Positions 15,433 through 23,768 of a stretch of DNA of 64,000 nt are shown piece by piece. The position numbers and the translations under genes are program-made. The stretch lies in the NCBI RefSeq assembly GCF_013041615.1, contig NZ_JABEPQ010000001.1, positions 1 to 64,000 on the forward strand. Reading direction: 5' to 3'. Under the pieces are notes generated by a model, which saw only the letters and a list, made by a program, of their open reading frames with translations, was not told the DNA's origin and made no database searches. The stretch comes from Knoellia koreensis. Its GTDB lineage: Bacteria; Actinomycetota; Actinomycetes; Actinomycetales; Dermatophilaceae. Each line of letters starts with the position of its first letter. The stretch's first letter is position 1.

Positions 15433-16136
15433 GCTTGGACTTGGCTGATGCTCGAGCCGCGCTCACCGCGGTGGGAGCCACAGTGCGGGACGTCCGACTT
15501 CCCGGAGACCCTTTGGTGGACCCGAGGATGGGCAGCATCGTCATGGACTTCGCAGATGGGTCGTCCGTTGACGTATTTGCCTGGGATTACGGTCAGACAC
15601 GGAGACTGTTCCGTAAGCCGGATCTCAGGGAGGCGGTAGCCACCGTCGTGCGCCGGCTACGACCCGAGCCGGTCAACGCACGGCGGGTGACCCGCGAGGA
15701 CTGGCAGTCCTGGTGCTCTGAGGCGGCACGATCCGCGGCTTCACTGGATGCAGGGCTCGACAACGGATATGTCGTTGAGACTTCCCTGCCGGCAGGCATG
15801 GTGGTTGACCGGTTCGGTGACCTGGATGGCTTCCTCCTTTACCCTGCAGGCTTGCCCTTCGCCCAACGGTCGCTGCCGCCGAGTGCACTCGACCCGAGTC
15901 GCCGGGACCTCGGGCTGACCGCATTCGGAGTGGTCCGCCCCATCGACGTGCTGGCGGCCCGTGTAGCTCCCGCCTTCGAGCAACCTGGCGGGGGCGTCGT
16001 ATTCCGACTGCGTAGTGAGCATGACACGGTTCGAGACGCGCTTCGGCGCGGCGACCTCACGGCTCTCAGCCTCGACCTAGAGGAGCGTTCGCCGATCGAC
16101 TCCTCGATCAAAGGTGAGGGCATCGATGGCTCCTGA
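15429..16136 (+). CDS. TNT-like domain protein following the TNT toxin
   Basis: The 235-residue product starts at GTG 15429, overlapping the toxin stop by four bases. Residues 1-90 (AALTAVGATVRDVRLPGDP, VDVFAWDYGQTRRLF) are unassigned. Residues 115-215 follow the TNT pattern: AGMVVDRFGDLDGFLLYPAG, PFAQRSLPPSALDP, EQPGGGVVFRL. The Gln after the GGG of the upstream toxin (GGGLQ) is Val here. There is no transport or helical domain. It could be a degenerate toxin tail fused to another protein, or a TNT-fold immunity or decoy protein; its place directly after the toxin favours the second. I cannot decide from sequence alone. Confidence 0.55.
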   Translation: MSLDLADARAALTAVGATVRDVRLPGDPLVDPRMGSIVMDFADGSSVDVFAWDYGQTRRLFRKPDLREAVATVVRRLRPEPVNARRVTREDWQSWCSEAARSAASLDAGLDNGYVVETSLPAGMVVDRFGDLDGFLLYPAGLPFAQRSLPPSALDPSRRDLGLTAFGVVRPIDVLAARVAPAFEQPGGGVVFRLRSEHDTVRDALRRGDLTALSLDLEERSPIDSSIKGEGIDGS

Positions 16137-16500
16137 CATGTCGGGCTATCCGGCCGGGTCTGATGGGTATGAGGGACTGAGCGGTAACCCTCCGGATCAC
16201 GGACCCGAAACCGTGGAACAAGTGAGGAACTGGCTCAGCTCCCAAGGCGCCCGGGTTGGTGCCACCTTCATCGGGGAGGAGTCACAGGGGAAGCCTGGCT
16301 ACGACAACGTGTACTGCCTCGTCCAGTTGAACGATGGCCGCTGGATGGTCGCCTATTTCGAGCGTGGCAGCTACGACGATGCGCGCTACTTCACCGATGA
16401 GGCCGCCGCGTGCCTTGACTTCGTGCAGATGGTCGCGCCCAGGCGGGACGTCACAGAGGCATCGCGGGCGTGGGAGCGGTTCGGGGGCGCGCAGTCGTGA
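16126..16500 (+). CDS. Putative immunity protein, paralogue 1
   Basis: The 124-residue protein starts at ATG 16126, overlapping the upstream gene by 11 bases. After a flexible acidic N-terminus it has VRNWLSSQGARVGATFIGEE, DGRWMVAYFERGSYDDARYF and EAAACLDFVQM. A clear paralogue is at 17648-17974. It is soluble and cytoplasmic by appearance. It is a candidate TNT immunity factor from its place in the coupled unit; I do not recognise its family by name. Confidence 0.55.
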   Translation: MAPDMSGYPAGSDGYEGLSGNPPDHGPETVEQVRNWLSSQGARVGATFIGEESQGKPGYDNVYCLVQLNDGRWMVAYFERGSYDDARYFTDEAAACLDFVQMVAPRRDVTEASRAWERFGGAQS

Positions 16501-16505
16501 CCCGA

Positions 16506-16587
16506 GCCGGTCGGTGGTTTCCGCTGGCGAGTGAGGCTGCACGACTGTTCGACGCGGTGAGCGGGCCGTTCGTGTGTTGGTGCGGGG
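16506..16587 (+). pseudogene. Decayed copy of the 3' end of the gene at 13082
   Basis: About 80 bases here match 13638-13722 with small indels; the shared runs include CCGCTGGCGAGTGAG and TTCGACGCGGTGAGCGGG. The indels destroy the frame. It is the scar of a former second copy of the module, left after exchange or deletion of an effector gene. Confidence 0.6.
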
Positions 16588-16603
16588 GTCGCAAGAATGA
16601 GCC

Positions 16604-17020
16604 GTGGACTACTCAGCCCGGAACGTTTGTCCCAAGACCCGGGGATTGATTGAGCCCGTGGCCTTGATTCTTCGTAGCAGCGAGCACCCTATGTGGGACG
16701 TGCCACGCGTGTGTCTGGTCGAAAGAGTGGTACGCGGGCGTACACACTGGCTGAAGCAGTACGCCCAAGTTGAGCTGGTGATGACGTCGACCGCCGAGGC
16801 CGAGACGGTTGTGGTGACGCGACGTGGAAGCAACCGTTGGCGTCTGCCACGAGCAAATGAACGAATGGAGGTGCTGCTCTGGGACCTGTCCAATCCGGAC
16901 GCCGCGCTTGCGTCCGGTCGTTTTGATCAGCCCAGTCATGGTGCGAGCATTTGCTACTTCGTGGAGGACTCATTGGACAGCCAGATGGCGCTCTGGAGCC
17001 GGCGCCTAGAGGGGAACTGA
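16604..17020 (+). CDS. Hypothetical protein in the immunity cluster
   Basis: The 138-residue product starts at GTG 16604, without a clear ribosome-binding site, so the start is uncertain; an in-frame ATG at 16691 is possible. It is soluble, with basic and beta-rich segments (VELVMTSTAEAETVVVTRRG, GASICYFVEDSLDSQ). No family is recognised. It lies after a recombination scar and overlaps the next frame by one base (TGATG), which suggests it belongs to the same coupled cluster of immunity-like genes. Confidence 0.45.
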   Translation: MDYSARNVCPKTRGLIEPVALILRSSEHPMWDVPRVCLVERVVRGRTHWLKQYAQVELVMTSTAEAETVVVTRRGSNRWRLPRANERMEVLLWDLSNPDAALASGRFDQPSHGASICYFVEDSLDSQMALWSRRLEGN

Positions 17021-17124
17021 TGAACGTCGAGCCCGCCTCAGAGACGGCATACAACCCGATGTCCGAAGCCCTACGACAGCGGGCCCCCGAGCGATTGTCG
17101 GCGCTCAGGCTTGTCCGAGCGTGA
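17020..17124 (+). CDS. Small open frame, possibly the start of a frameshifted gene
   Basis: The ATG at 17020 overlaps the upstream stop. The 34-residue product (NVEPASETAYNPMSEALRQR to ALRLVRA) looks natural until about residue 28. The next frame starts at TTG 17111 inside it and reads SERDRQPAEEEF. Joining the two by one frameshift near 17100 gives a plausible 95-residue protein, so this may be its broken N-terminus. It contains one copy of the octamer word. Confidence 0.3.
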   Translation: MNVEPASETAYNPMSEALRQRAPERLSALRLVRA

Positions 17125-17299
17125 TCGGCAACCGGCCGAGGAAGAGTTCCTCTTGAATGACTTCGACGACATGAGTCCGGCGGAGTTGCTCGCGTACATG
17201 GAGGCTCGGCAGCTTGATGAGGGGGCACCCAGCGTGCTGATCGGGACGGATAACGCTGACCAGCCCCGGACCACGTTCGTCGGTGACCTGGACCAATGA
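17111..17299 (+). CDS. Small acidic hypothetical protein, possibly frameshifted
   Basis: This frame encodes 62 acidic residues (PAEEEFLLNDFDDMSPAELL, then SVLIGTDNADQPRTTFVGDL) from a TTG at 17111. It has no strong ribosome-binding site and may be the continuation of the frame at 17020. Its stop overlaps the next ATG (ATGA). No family is recognised. The segment around VLIGTDNADQPRTT loosely recalls NVVIGTEADGKPGRDN of the protein at 17648. Confidence 0.35.
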   Translation: MSERDRQPAEEEFLLNDFDDMSPAELLAYMEARQLDEGAPSVLIGTDNADQPRTTFVGDLDQ

Positions 17300-17634
17300 T
17301 GGATCCCCAGATGGGTCTGGAGCACCTCGCGGCCATCACGCAGTCGGAGTTCCTGCGCGGCAACCGGGTGATGGCGGAGGAACTCGACTTTCGGGCGCCG
17401 CAGTACTGGACGCAGTTCAGGTACCCGCTCGACGTCGATGCCATCAAGGCTGAGTTCATCCTGGCTGACGGGCACCGGATCGAGGAGGAAGACGGCACGT
17501 GGTTCGTGACGTGTGACCACGCGCGCTACTCGCTCATCGGAGGTACTGAGGAACCGGGGTGGTGGGCTCGGCGAAGTCTGCGCGCCTGGTGGCGCACGTG
17601 GTCGCAGGGCGCACAGCATCAACGAGCGGTCTAG
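17296..17634 (+). CDS. Stand-alone copy of the SseB-like protein's C-terminal domain
   Basis: The 112-residue product starts at ATG 17296. It aligns with the last 100 residues of the protein at 17985: FRYPLDVDAIKAEFILADGH against LKYPLDVDAIDLEFLLTDGH, then LIGGTEEPGWWARRSLRAWW against LLGGTESPGKWAQRAQRGWW. The SseB-like N-terminal domain is missing. It may be a partial duplication that is now a separate gene or an immunity variant. It lies 13 bases before the next gene. Confidence 0.5.
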   Translation: MMDPQMGLEHLAAITQSEFLRGNRVMAEELDFRAPQYWTQFRYPLDVDAIKAEFILADGHRIEEEDGTWFVTCDHARYSLIGGTEEPGWWARRSLRAWWRTWSQGAQHQRAV

Positions 17635-17647
17635 GAGAGCAAGCCGA

Positions 17648-17974
17648 ATGAAGCCAACGGAGCGTAGTTCCGAAGCCGGATGGCTGCCGACCACGGTCGA
17701 GGAGGTGCGTGTGTGGCTGCGCAGCCGGCCGGGGCGGATACCCAACGTGGTGATCGGGACGGAGGCCGACGGGAAACCGGGGCGCGACAACGTCTTCACG
17801 CTGACCCACCTGGACGACGGTCGGTGGCGGGTCGCCTACTTCGAGCGCGGCTCGTTCGACGACGCCCGCTACTTCGCCTCGGAGGCGGACGCCTGCCGCG
17901 ACTTCGTGGGCATGCTGCCCGGTGTGGACAACCCGAGCGAGGGTCGCCGCGCGTGGGATCATGGCTCGTCATGA
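17648..17974 (+). CDS. Putative immunity protein, paralogue 2
   Basis: The 108-residue protein starts at ATG 17648 after AGGAG. It is clearly related to the protein at 16126: VEEVRVWLRSRPGRIPNVVI, DGRWRVAYFERGSFDDARYF and EADACRDFVGM. Two divergent copies in one locus suit immunity to different variants of a toxin. GC and codon use are closer to the backbone than in copy 1, so this may be the older one. Confidence 0.55.
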   Translation: MKPTERSSEAGWLPTTVEEVRVWLRSRPGRIPNVVIGTEADGKPGRDNVFTLTHLDDGRWRVAYFERGSFDDARYFASEADACRDFVGMLPGVDNPSEGRRAWDHGSS

Positions 17975-17984
17975 GGGGGCGGGC

Positions 17985-19028
17985 GTGAGCGACGAGGACA
18001 GACCAGAGACCGGGTATGCCGCGGGGCCGGCTTTCGTGAGCCCGTGGCAGTTCCTGCGGGGCTCGGTGGTGTTCCCGGTGCACCGCGAGGACGGGCGGCT
18101 GCTCGCGGGCAGTGGGCCCGACGGCAGCGTCATGTGGGTCTGCTTCACCGATCTCGATGCTGCGCGGGCCGGCATGCCGGAGGGGTACGAGCTCAAGCAG
18201 GGGCACGTGTTCGAGGTGCTCGGCAACCTGCCGCCGGGCAGTGGCGTGTGGGTCGACCCCGGCACGCCGCGGTGGTCGACCCTGCTGCCCGACACTGTGG
18301 ACGAGCTGCGACCGCACGCGACCCTGGTGCCGTGGCTCGCGAGCCTGGTGTGGGAGGACTTCCCGCGCATCGAGCAGGGCAAGGGGCTGCGCAAGGAGCT
18401 GAACCGGGCGGCGAAGTCCTCCAGCAACATCCAGGCCTTGTGGCTCCTCGGGTTCCAGCTCCAGGACGCCAAGCCCGAGGGCGTCGTCGTGGTGGTCCCG
18501 GGCGCCGATGCAGGCGCCGCGATCAACGACGTGATGGCCGCCCTCGACCGCGCGCTGGGTGCCACACCGGACACCTTGGGGGCGATCTCGGTGACGACGT
18601 TCGCCAGCCTGCCGGGGGAGGCGCAGCAGCTGGTCCAACGTCGCCTTCCCGTCTACTCGCGGATCGGGGTGCCGAAGTTCGAGGGGCCGGCCCGCAACGC
18701 CGTGCGTCACCTCTCCGCCGTGCTCGTCGCGGAGGAGGCCCGGGGCAACACCGTGGCCAGCCTCGAGACGGCACTCATCGACGGGCAGCCCGCCGCGGTG
18801 CTCAAGTACCCGCTCGACGTCGACGCGATCGACCTCGAGTTCCTCCTCACCGACGGTCACGAGCTGCGCCAGCAGGGCGACCGCTGGGCCGTGGTCTGCC
18901 CGCACGGTGACCCGTCGCTCCTCGGTGGCACCGAGTCACCGGGCAAATGGGCCCAGCGGGCGCAGCGCGGCTGGTGGAAGCGGTGGAACAAGAAGCCGCG
19001 CGAGAAGGTGCCGACCTTCCTCCAGTGA
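17985..19028 (+). CDS. SseB-like protein of the T7SS locus
   Basis: The 347-residue protein starts at GTG 17985 with GAGGGGG six bases upstream; an ATG at 17961 is in frame but overlaps the previous gene. The first 110 residues fit the SseB N-terminal domain (FLRGSVVFPVHREDG, VMWVCFTDLDAARAG, NLPPGSGVWVDPGTPRWSTL). The C-terminal 100 residues (YPLDVDAIDLEFLLTDGHEL, GGTESPGKWAQRAQRGWWKR) recur alone at 17296. It is soluble. SseB-like proteins are common in actinobacterial T7SS loci with unclear roles. It converges on the motor gene 51 bases away, with no obvious hairpin between them. Confidence 0.6.
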   Translation: MSDEDRPETGYAAGPAFVSPWQFLRGSVVFPVHREDGRLLAGSGPDGSVMWVCFTDLDAARAGMPEGYELKQGHVFEVLGNLPPGSGVWVDPGTPRWSTLLPDTVDELRPHATLVPWLASLVWEDFPRIEQGKGLRKELNRAAKSSSNIQALWLLGFQLQDAKPEGVVVVVPGADAGAAINDVMAALDRALGATPDTLGAISVTTFASLPGEAQQLVQRRLPVYSRIGVPKFEGPARNAVRHLSAVLVAEEARGNTVASLETALIDGQPAAVLKYPLDVDAIDLEFLLTDGHELRQQGDRWAVVCPHGDPSLLGGTESPGKWAQRAQRGWWKRWNKKPREKVPTFLQ

Positions 19029-19079
19029 CCCACCAGCCGGTGGCGAGCCTCGCCAGCGCCACCCGGAGCCAGCTGCCGC

Positions 19080-22000
19080 TCAGTCAGGCAGCGGCACCTG
19101 GACGATCCGTAGCTCGCCGTCACCGACGTTGACCATGACCCGGCCGGCCTGCTGCTGGGCACCCAGCGACGAGCGCGGCACGCGCACCCCGATCAGCTCA
19201 CCGTCGGTGATGCCCTGCGGCGAGATGAGCATGCCCTGCCGGCCCTTGGCGTCGACCTGCCAGCCGCTGAACCCGCTGCCCACCTCGGCGGAGTCGCCGC
19301 CCAGCACCAGAGCTCGGCCCCGGTCCGCCCCCGTCCGGATCAGCGACTTCAGGTAGTCCTTGGCCTCGACGTCCTTGAGCAGCTCGCCGTCGTCGACGAC
19401 CAGCACGACCGGCCCGTCGCCCTCGTCCATGACGCGCGCGAGGTCATCGTCCTCGAGCTCGACCCCCGTGAGCACCGCCCGAACGCCGTCCCGGCCCTCG
19501 ATGTCGCGCAACGGGGAGGGGCGCGGTGCTGCGACGACCACCTCGGAGCCACCGCGCAGCAGCGACTCCACGATCGCCAGCAGCGCGGTCGAGCGCCCCG
19601 ATCGTGGTGGTCCTGCCACGACGGCCACGTTGGTGCGCGCGAGGTCGAAGCCGTATGCCGTGAGCTCGTCGCCACCGACGCCGGCCATGGCCCACAGTGG
19701 CCTGGCCTCGGCGTCCTCGCGGTAGCCCCACGCCTCGTCGAACCCGATCCGGCTGGGCAGCACGTCGACCCGGAACGCGCGCTGCGACCTGGGCACGTCG
19801 GCATACCGCTTGGTTGCCTCGGCGCCGATCGCGCGCAACGCGGCCGCCTGTGCCTGCCCGCTCGCGTCGTCACCCAGCAGCGCGAACTGGAGCTCGATCG
19901 CCGTCTCGGCCCGGAAGGCGCGCCCCTCGGGCACGTCCTCCGGCAGCTTGGTGGCGCGCAGGCCGATGAGACCGTAGTCGCTGCGGTCGGGCAGGCGCAG
20001 CGCGATCTTGTCCTCGACGAGGGAGGCCATGCGCGCGTTGACGAGCTGCCGGTCACCGGTCATCACGAGGTGTATGCCGGCCGAGGCGCCTTCGCGCAGC
20101 AGCGTCTGGACATCCTCGTTGAGGCTGCCCCCGTCGAGCTCCGCGAGGCTGCCGAGGAAGCCCTCCCAGCGGTCGAGCAGCAGCACGATGTGGGGGAGTC
20201 GCTCGTCCTCGGCGACAGAGGACCGCTGCTCGTCGAGGTCGGCAAACCCGCCGCCCGCCAGGACCTCTTGGCGACGCGCCAGCTCGGCCATCAACCGCGC
20301 GAAAAGCCTTGTGGCGCGGTCGGTCTGGGTGCGCTGGACGACGGCGCCCGTGTGTGGCAGCTCGGTCAGGGGCAGCAGGGCGCCGTTGCCGCAGTCGAGG
20401 CCGTAGAGGTGGACATCGGCCGGGCTGGTGAGCCGCGCGATCGAGGCCGCGATGGTCCGCAGGGCCTGCGACCTGCCGCTGCGCGGGCCACCGACGATGG
20501 ACAGGTGCGAGAACGTGTCCCACTCCAGGGCGGCGGGACGGCGTGCCTGCTCGGCCGGGATGTCCTCGATCGCGAACGGCACCGACGCCAGCTGTGGGGC
20601 CGGCGGCACCGTCACGGACTCCAGCAGCTCGTCGAGCTGCACCTCGGTCGTCAACGCAGGCAGCCACGGGCTGTGCTGCTGGGGAAGCCCCAGCGTGTCG
20701 TTGGCCTCCCGGATGGCCGCCACGAGGACGGTGAGGTCGGTGACCTCGGCGTCGGTGTTGGCCTCCTGCCGGGGTTTGGTCGGGGCGGGCTGGGCCAGCG
20801 CGGAAGTCCCGATCCGCGTCATCCACGGTGTGCCCGTCGAGGCGGCCACCGTGCCCGGCCGCCGGCCACCCACGCGCCCCGACTGGAACGGCACGAGCGA
20901 CTGCGCACCGAGACGCACGTAGGCGCGTCCCGGCGTGCTCTTGGAGATCAGGCCCGCGTCCGGGGCGTCGATGACGTCGGAGCTCTCCGTGCCGTCGGTC
21001 ACGCGCAGTGCGATCCGCAGGTTGGTGTTGGCCCGGATCTCCGGCGAGACCACACCGGACGGCCGCTGGGTCGCGAGGATCAGGTGGATGCCGAGCGAGC
21101 GACCACGCTGTGCGATGTTGACCAGACCGGTGACGAAGTCGGGCAATTCCCTTGCGAGAGAAGCGAACTCGTCGATGACGATGAGCAGCCGCGGCATGTC
21201 GGGCAGCCCGGTGCGCTTGGCCGCGATGTCGACGTAGTCCTCGATGTCCTTCGCGCCGACCTCGGCCAGGATGTGCTCGCGCCGGGTGAGCTCGGCACCC
21301 AGCGACGTGAGCGCCCGCTCGACCAGGTGGGTGTCGAGGTCGGTGACCATGCCGACGGTGTGCGGCAGGTCGACGCAGTCCTTGAACGCCGCGCCACCCT
21401 TGTAGTCCACGAGCACGAAGGTCATGCCGTCCGGCCGGTTCGCCACTGCCAGCGACGCGACGATGGTCTGGAGCAGCTCGGACTTACCGGCGCCGGTCGT
21501 TCCGGCGATGAGCCCGTGCGGCCCGTCGCGCCGCATGTCGATGGCGAACGGCCCGTCGAGCGAGATGCCGACGACCGCCTCGGTCGACCTCGGCGACACC
21601 GCCCACCGGGCCCCGATCAGGTCTGCCGATGGCGGCTCGAGCTGCATCACCTCGGTGAGCCGGCAGGCCGAGGGCAGCACCGAGTCGCTGTCGCCGCCGG
21701 AGATGTCACGCAGCGGGGCCAAGGCCCGGGCCGTGCGGTTGAACCACGGCAGGTCGACGAGGTCGGGGTTGACGTCGTCGACCACGGTGATCCGCTGCTG
21801 GCGGATCGACACGCCTCGCGGCGTCTCCACGACCACGGCCGACGCCTCCTCCGGCAGCAGCCGCTCGTCGGCGTCGAGGCACAACGAGTAGATGCCGACC
21901 GCGGGCCCCTCCTTGAGGATTGCGACCACACCCGGCAGGGAGCGCAGCCGGCGAGCGCCGTCGAAGACGACCACGACGTCCGGGTCACCGATGGTGGCTC

Positions 22001-23720
22001 CGCCGGTACGGTCGGCAGCGGCCTTCTTCCGGGCGGCCAGCATGGCGGTGAGCTCGGCGATGCGCCGCGCGCTCGTCTCCGCGTCGGTGCCGATCGTGGT
22101 GATCGTGTCCTGGCCAGCACCGGGCCGAGCGTGCGGCAGCCACCGCAGCCAGTCCCAGTCGCGCGCCCCCTCGGCGTCGGTCAGGACGTAGACCTGGGTG
22201 TCGCGCGGGCTCTGCATCACCCCGACCTGGGCCACCGCCCAGGCGCCCAGCCGTCGCGGCAGCGTGCCCCGGCCGGCGATGCCCACGACGCCACGCTCGG
22301 CGATGGGCACGGTGACCGGCACGGCATACGCGATCCTGCTCTGCTGCCTGCGGTGCTCGAGCTCCTCGGGGTCGTCGACGGTGACCTCGGACTCGAGGTC
22401 ACCGATGCCGACGCGCACGGCGAGGTAGTCGGGGTCGGTGCGGCGGCGCTCCCAGAGCCGCGCGCGTGGCCCGGTGGCGATGAGGAGGGCGGTCGCAGGG
22501 TCGGGTGCGTCGTTGCGCCGTGCGAGCCGCTCGTCGACCACGGCCTGCTCGGCGTCGGCCTCGATGCGGGCCTTGCGCTCCTTGTACTCGGTGAGCTGCT
22601 GGCGGTAGGTGACCTTGCCCTGCTTCTTGCCCTGGTAGTAGGACCCCAGCATCATCACCGGCGAGAACAGGCCCATCATGAGCATCGACGGGCGCTTCAT
22701 CGCCAGAGCCAGCACGATCGACAGGGCCAGCGGGGCGAGCATGACCAGCCACGGCAGCCCACCCTTGGCCTGCTCGCTCGGCGGTGCCGGCAGTTTGAAC
22801 GCCGTCTTGCGCCCGGGCGGCAGAAGGCGGGGCGGGCGGTTGTAGTCGACCCAGCCGGGCTCGGGGCTGTCCTCGACCGCAGCATCGGCGGGGGTCACCT
22901 GCTCAAGCTCCAGCAGCGTCTCGCCGATCGTCACCTGCCCGCCCACCGGCCAGGTGAGGGGCCCGGTTGGGGTGCTGGAGCCCTTGGCCGGCTTTTCCTT
23001 GCGCGCCGGCCTGTCCTTGCCGTTGTCCTCCTTGGCGTCCGGGTCCGCTGGGGGAGCCGACCCGTCGAGGGGGGCGCGGTCGAGGGCGAGGGGTGTGTCG
23101 AGGTGGGGGTATGCCGCGGTGACGGCTTCCATGGCGCCGCTCGCCGGCGCGACCTGGACGGTGCCGTCGGCGCGGACCGTGACCAGCGCAGTGACCGCAG
23201 GCAGGAGGGGGTCGGCCAGTGGCACGACACAGGCGGGGTCCGAGCCGATCGTGGCCTCACCGACGCCGAGGCGGTGCACGATGCCCGCCCCCTCGCCAGA
23301 GACGACCCGCACCTCCACCACACCCTCGGGCTCGTCCACGACCGAGGCCAGCGGGTCACCGATCGTGACGACCGACCCCTCGCGCAGGCCCGACTCGGCC
23401 AGCGGCACGTCCGGGTCGAGGGGCTCGCCCCGGTGGTAGAGGGTGGGTGAGCCGGCGCCGGGGGAAACCGCCGTGGCGACGGTTCCGCCTCCCACTGGCA
23501 CGACCGTGCGGTCGGGTTGTCCCTTCCCCCGGGCGGCGCGCAGGTCGTCGAGGTTGACCAGCTCGCCCGCTGCCGCGCCGACCTCGTCGCTCGAGGGTGA
23601 GGCCGCCACCGCGAGCAGCTCGGCGATGACGTCGCGCATCGGGGTCGAGTCCTCGGCGTCGATGACGACGTCCTCGTGCAGGTCCCATCGGGGATCGACG
23701 ATGGTGACGGTGACGCGCAT
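19080..23720 (-). CDS. T7SS motor ATPase with FHA-like N-terminus (EssC/EccC type)
   Basis: The 1,546-residue protein starts at ATG 23720, where MRVTVTIVDPRWDLHEDVVI gives a natural N-terminus. Residues 1-260 look like ubiquitin/FHA-type domains (VVTIGDPLAS, GEATIGSDPACVVPL). Two membrane segments lie at about 318-360. Three FtsK/SpoIIIE ATPase domains follow: D1 near 740 with an intact Walker A (GTTGAGKSELL), D2 near 1077 (GGPRSGRSQ) and D3 near 1373 (GPPRSGRST), both with Arg for the Walker lysine. The single polypeptide with N-terminal FHA domains resembles firmicute EssC more than mycobacterial EccC. It is the motor that recognises and exports WXG100-type substrates. It is transcribed opposite to its presumed substrates. 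Confidence 0.85.
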   Translation of the reverse strand: MRVTVTIVDPRWDLHEDVVIDAEDSTPMRDVIAELLAVAASPSSDEVGAAAGELVNLDDLRAARGKGQPDRTVVPVGGGTVATAVSPGAGSPTLYHRGEPLDPDVPLAESGLREGSVVTIGDPLASVVDEPEGVVEVRVVSGEGAGIVHRLGVGEATIGSDPACVVPLADPLLPAVTALVTVRADGTVQVAPASGAMEAVTAAYPHLDTPLALDRAPLDGSAPPADPDAKEDNGKDRPARKEKPAKGSSTPTGPLTWPVGGQVTIGETLLELEQVTPADAAVEDSPEPGWVDYNRPPRLLPPGRKTAFKLPAPPSEQAKGGLPWLVMLAPLALSIVLALAMKRPSMLMMGLFSPVMMLGSYYQGKKQGKVTYRQQLTEYKERKARIEADAEQAVVDERLARRNDAPDPATALLIATGPRARLWERRRTDPDYLAVRVGIGDLESEVTVDDPEELEHRRQQSRIAYAVPVTVPIAERGVVGIAGRGTLPRRLGAWAVAQVGVMQSPRDTQVYVLTDAEGARDWDWLRWLPHARPGAGQDTITTIGTDAETSARRIAELTAMLAARKKAAADRTGGATIGDPDVVVVFDGARRLRSLPGVVAILKEGPAVGIYSLCLDADERLLPEEASAVVVETPRGVSIRQQRITVVDDVNPDLVDLPWFNRTARALAPLRDISGGDSDSVLPSACRLTEVMQLEPPSADLIGARWAVSPRSTEAVVGISLDGPFAIDMRRDGPHGLIAGTTGAGKSELLQTIVASLAVANRPDGMTFVLVDYKGGAAFKDCVDLPHTVGMVTDLDTHLVERALTSLGAELTRREHILAEVGAKDIEDYVDIAAKRTGLPDMPRLLIVIDEFASLARELPDFVTGLVNIAQRGRSLGIHLILATQRPSGVVSPEIRANTNLRIALRVTDGTESSDVIDAPDAGLISKSTPGRAYVRLGAQSLVPFQSGRVGGRRPGTVAASTGTPWMTRIGTSALAQPAPTKPRQEANTDAEVTDLTVLVAAIREANDTLGLPQQHSPWLPALTTEVQLDELLESVTVPPAPQLASVPFAIEDIPAEQARRPAALEWDTFSHLSIVGGPRSGRSQALRTIAASIARLTSPADVHLYGLDCGNGALLPLTELPHTGAVVQRTQTDRATRLFARLMAELARRQEVLAGGGFADLDEQRSSVAEDERLPHIVLLLDRWEGFLGSLAELDGGSLNEDVQTLLREGASAGIHLVMTGDRQLVNARMASLVEDKIALRLPDRSDYGLIGLRATKLPEDVPEGRAFRAETAIELQFALLGDDASGQAQAAALRAIGAEATKRYADVPRSQRAFRVDVLPSRIGFDEAWGYREDAEARPLWAMAGVGGDELTAYGFDLARTNVAVVAGPPRSGRSTALLAIVESLLRGGSEVVVAAPRPSPLRDIEGRDGVRAVLTGVELEDDDLARVMDEGDGPVVLVVDDGELLKDVEAKDYLKSLIRTGADRGRALVLGGDSAEVGSGFSGWQVDAKGRQGMLISPQGITDGELIGVRVPRSSLGAQQQAGRVMVNVGDGELRIVQVPLPD

Positions 23721-23768
23721 GGCGATCAGCCTAGTTGTGCGGTGGTTTGCCCCGGATAGGGTCGGGTC

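Noticed and set aside
20070-23450. Very long open frame antisense to the T7SS motor
   Set aside because: It is rich in Arg, Gly, Asp and His without domains and lies opposite a gene with clear ATPase motifs; long antisense frames are usual at this GC content.
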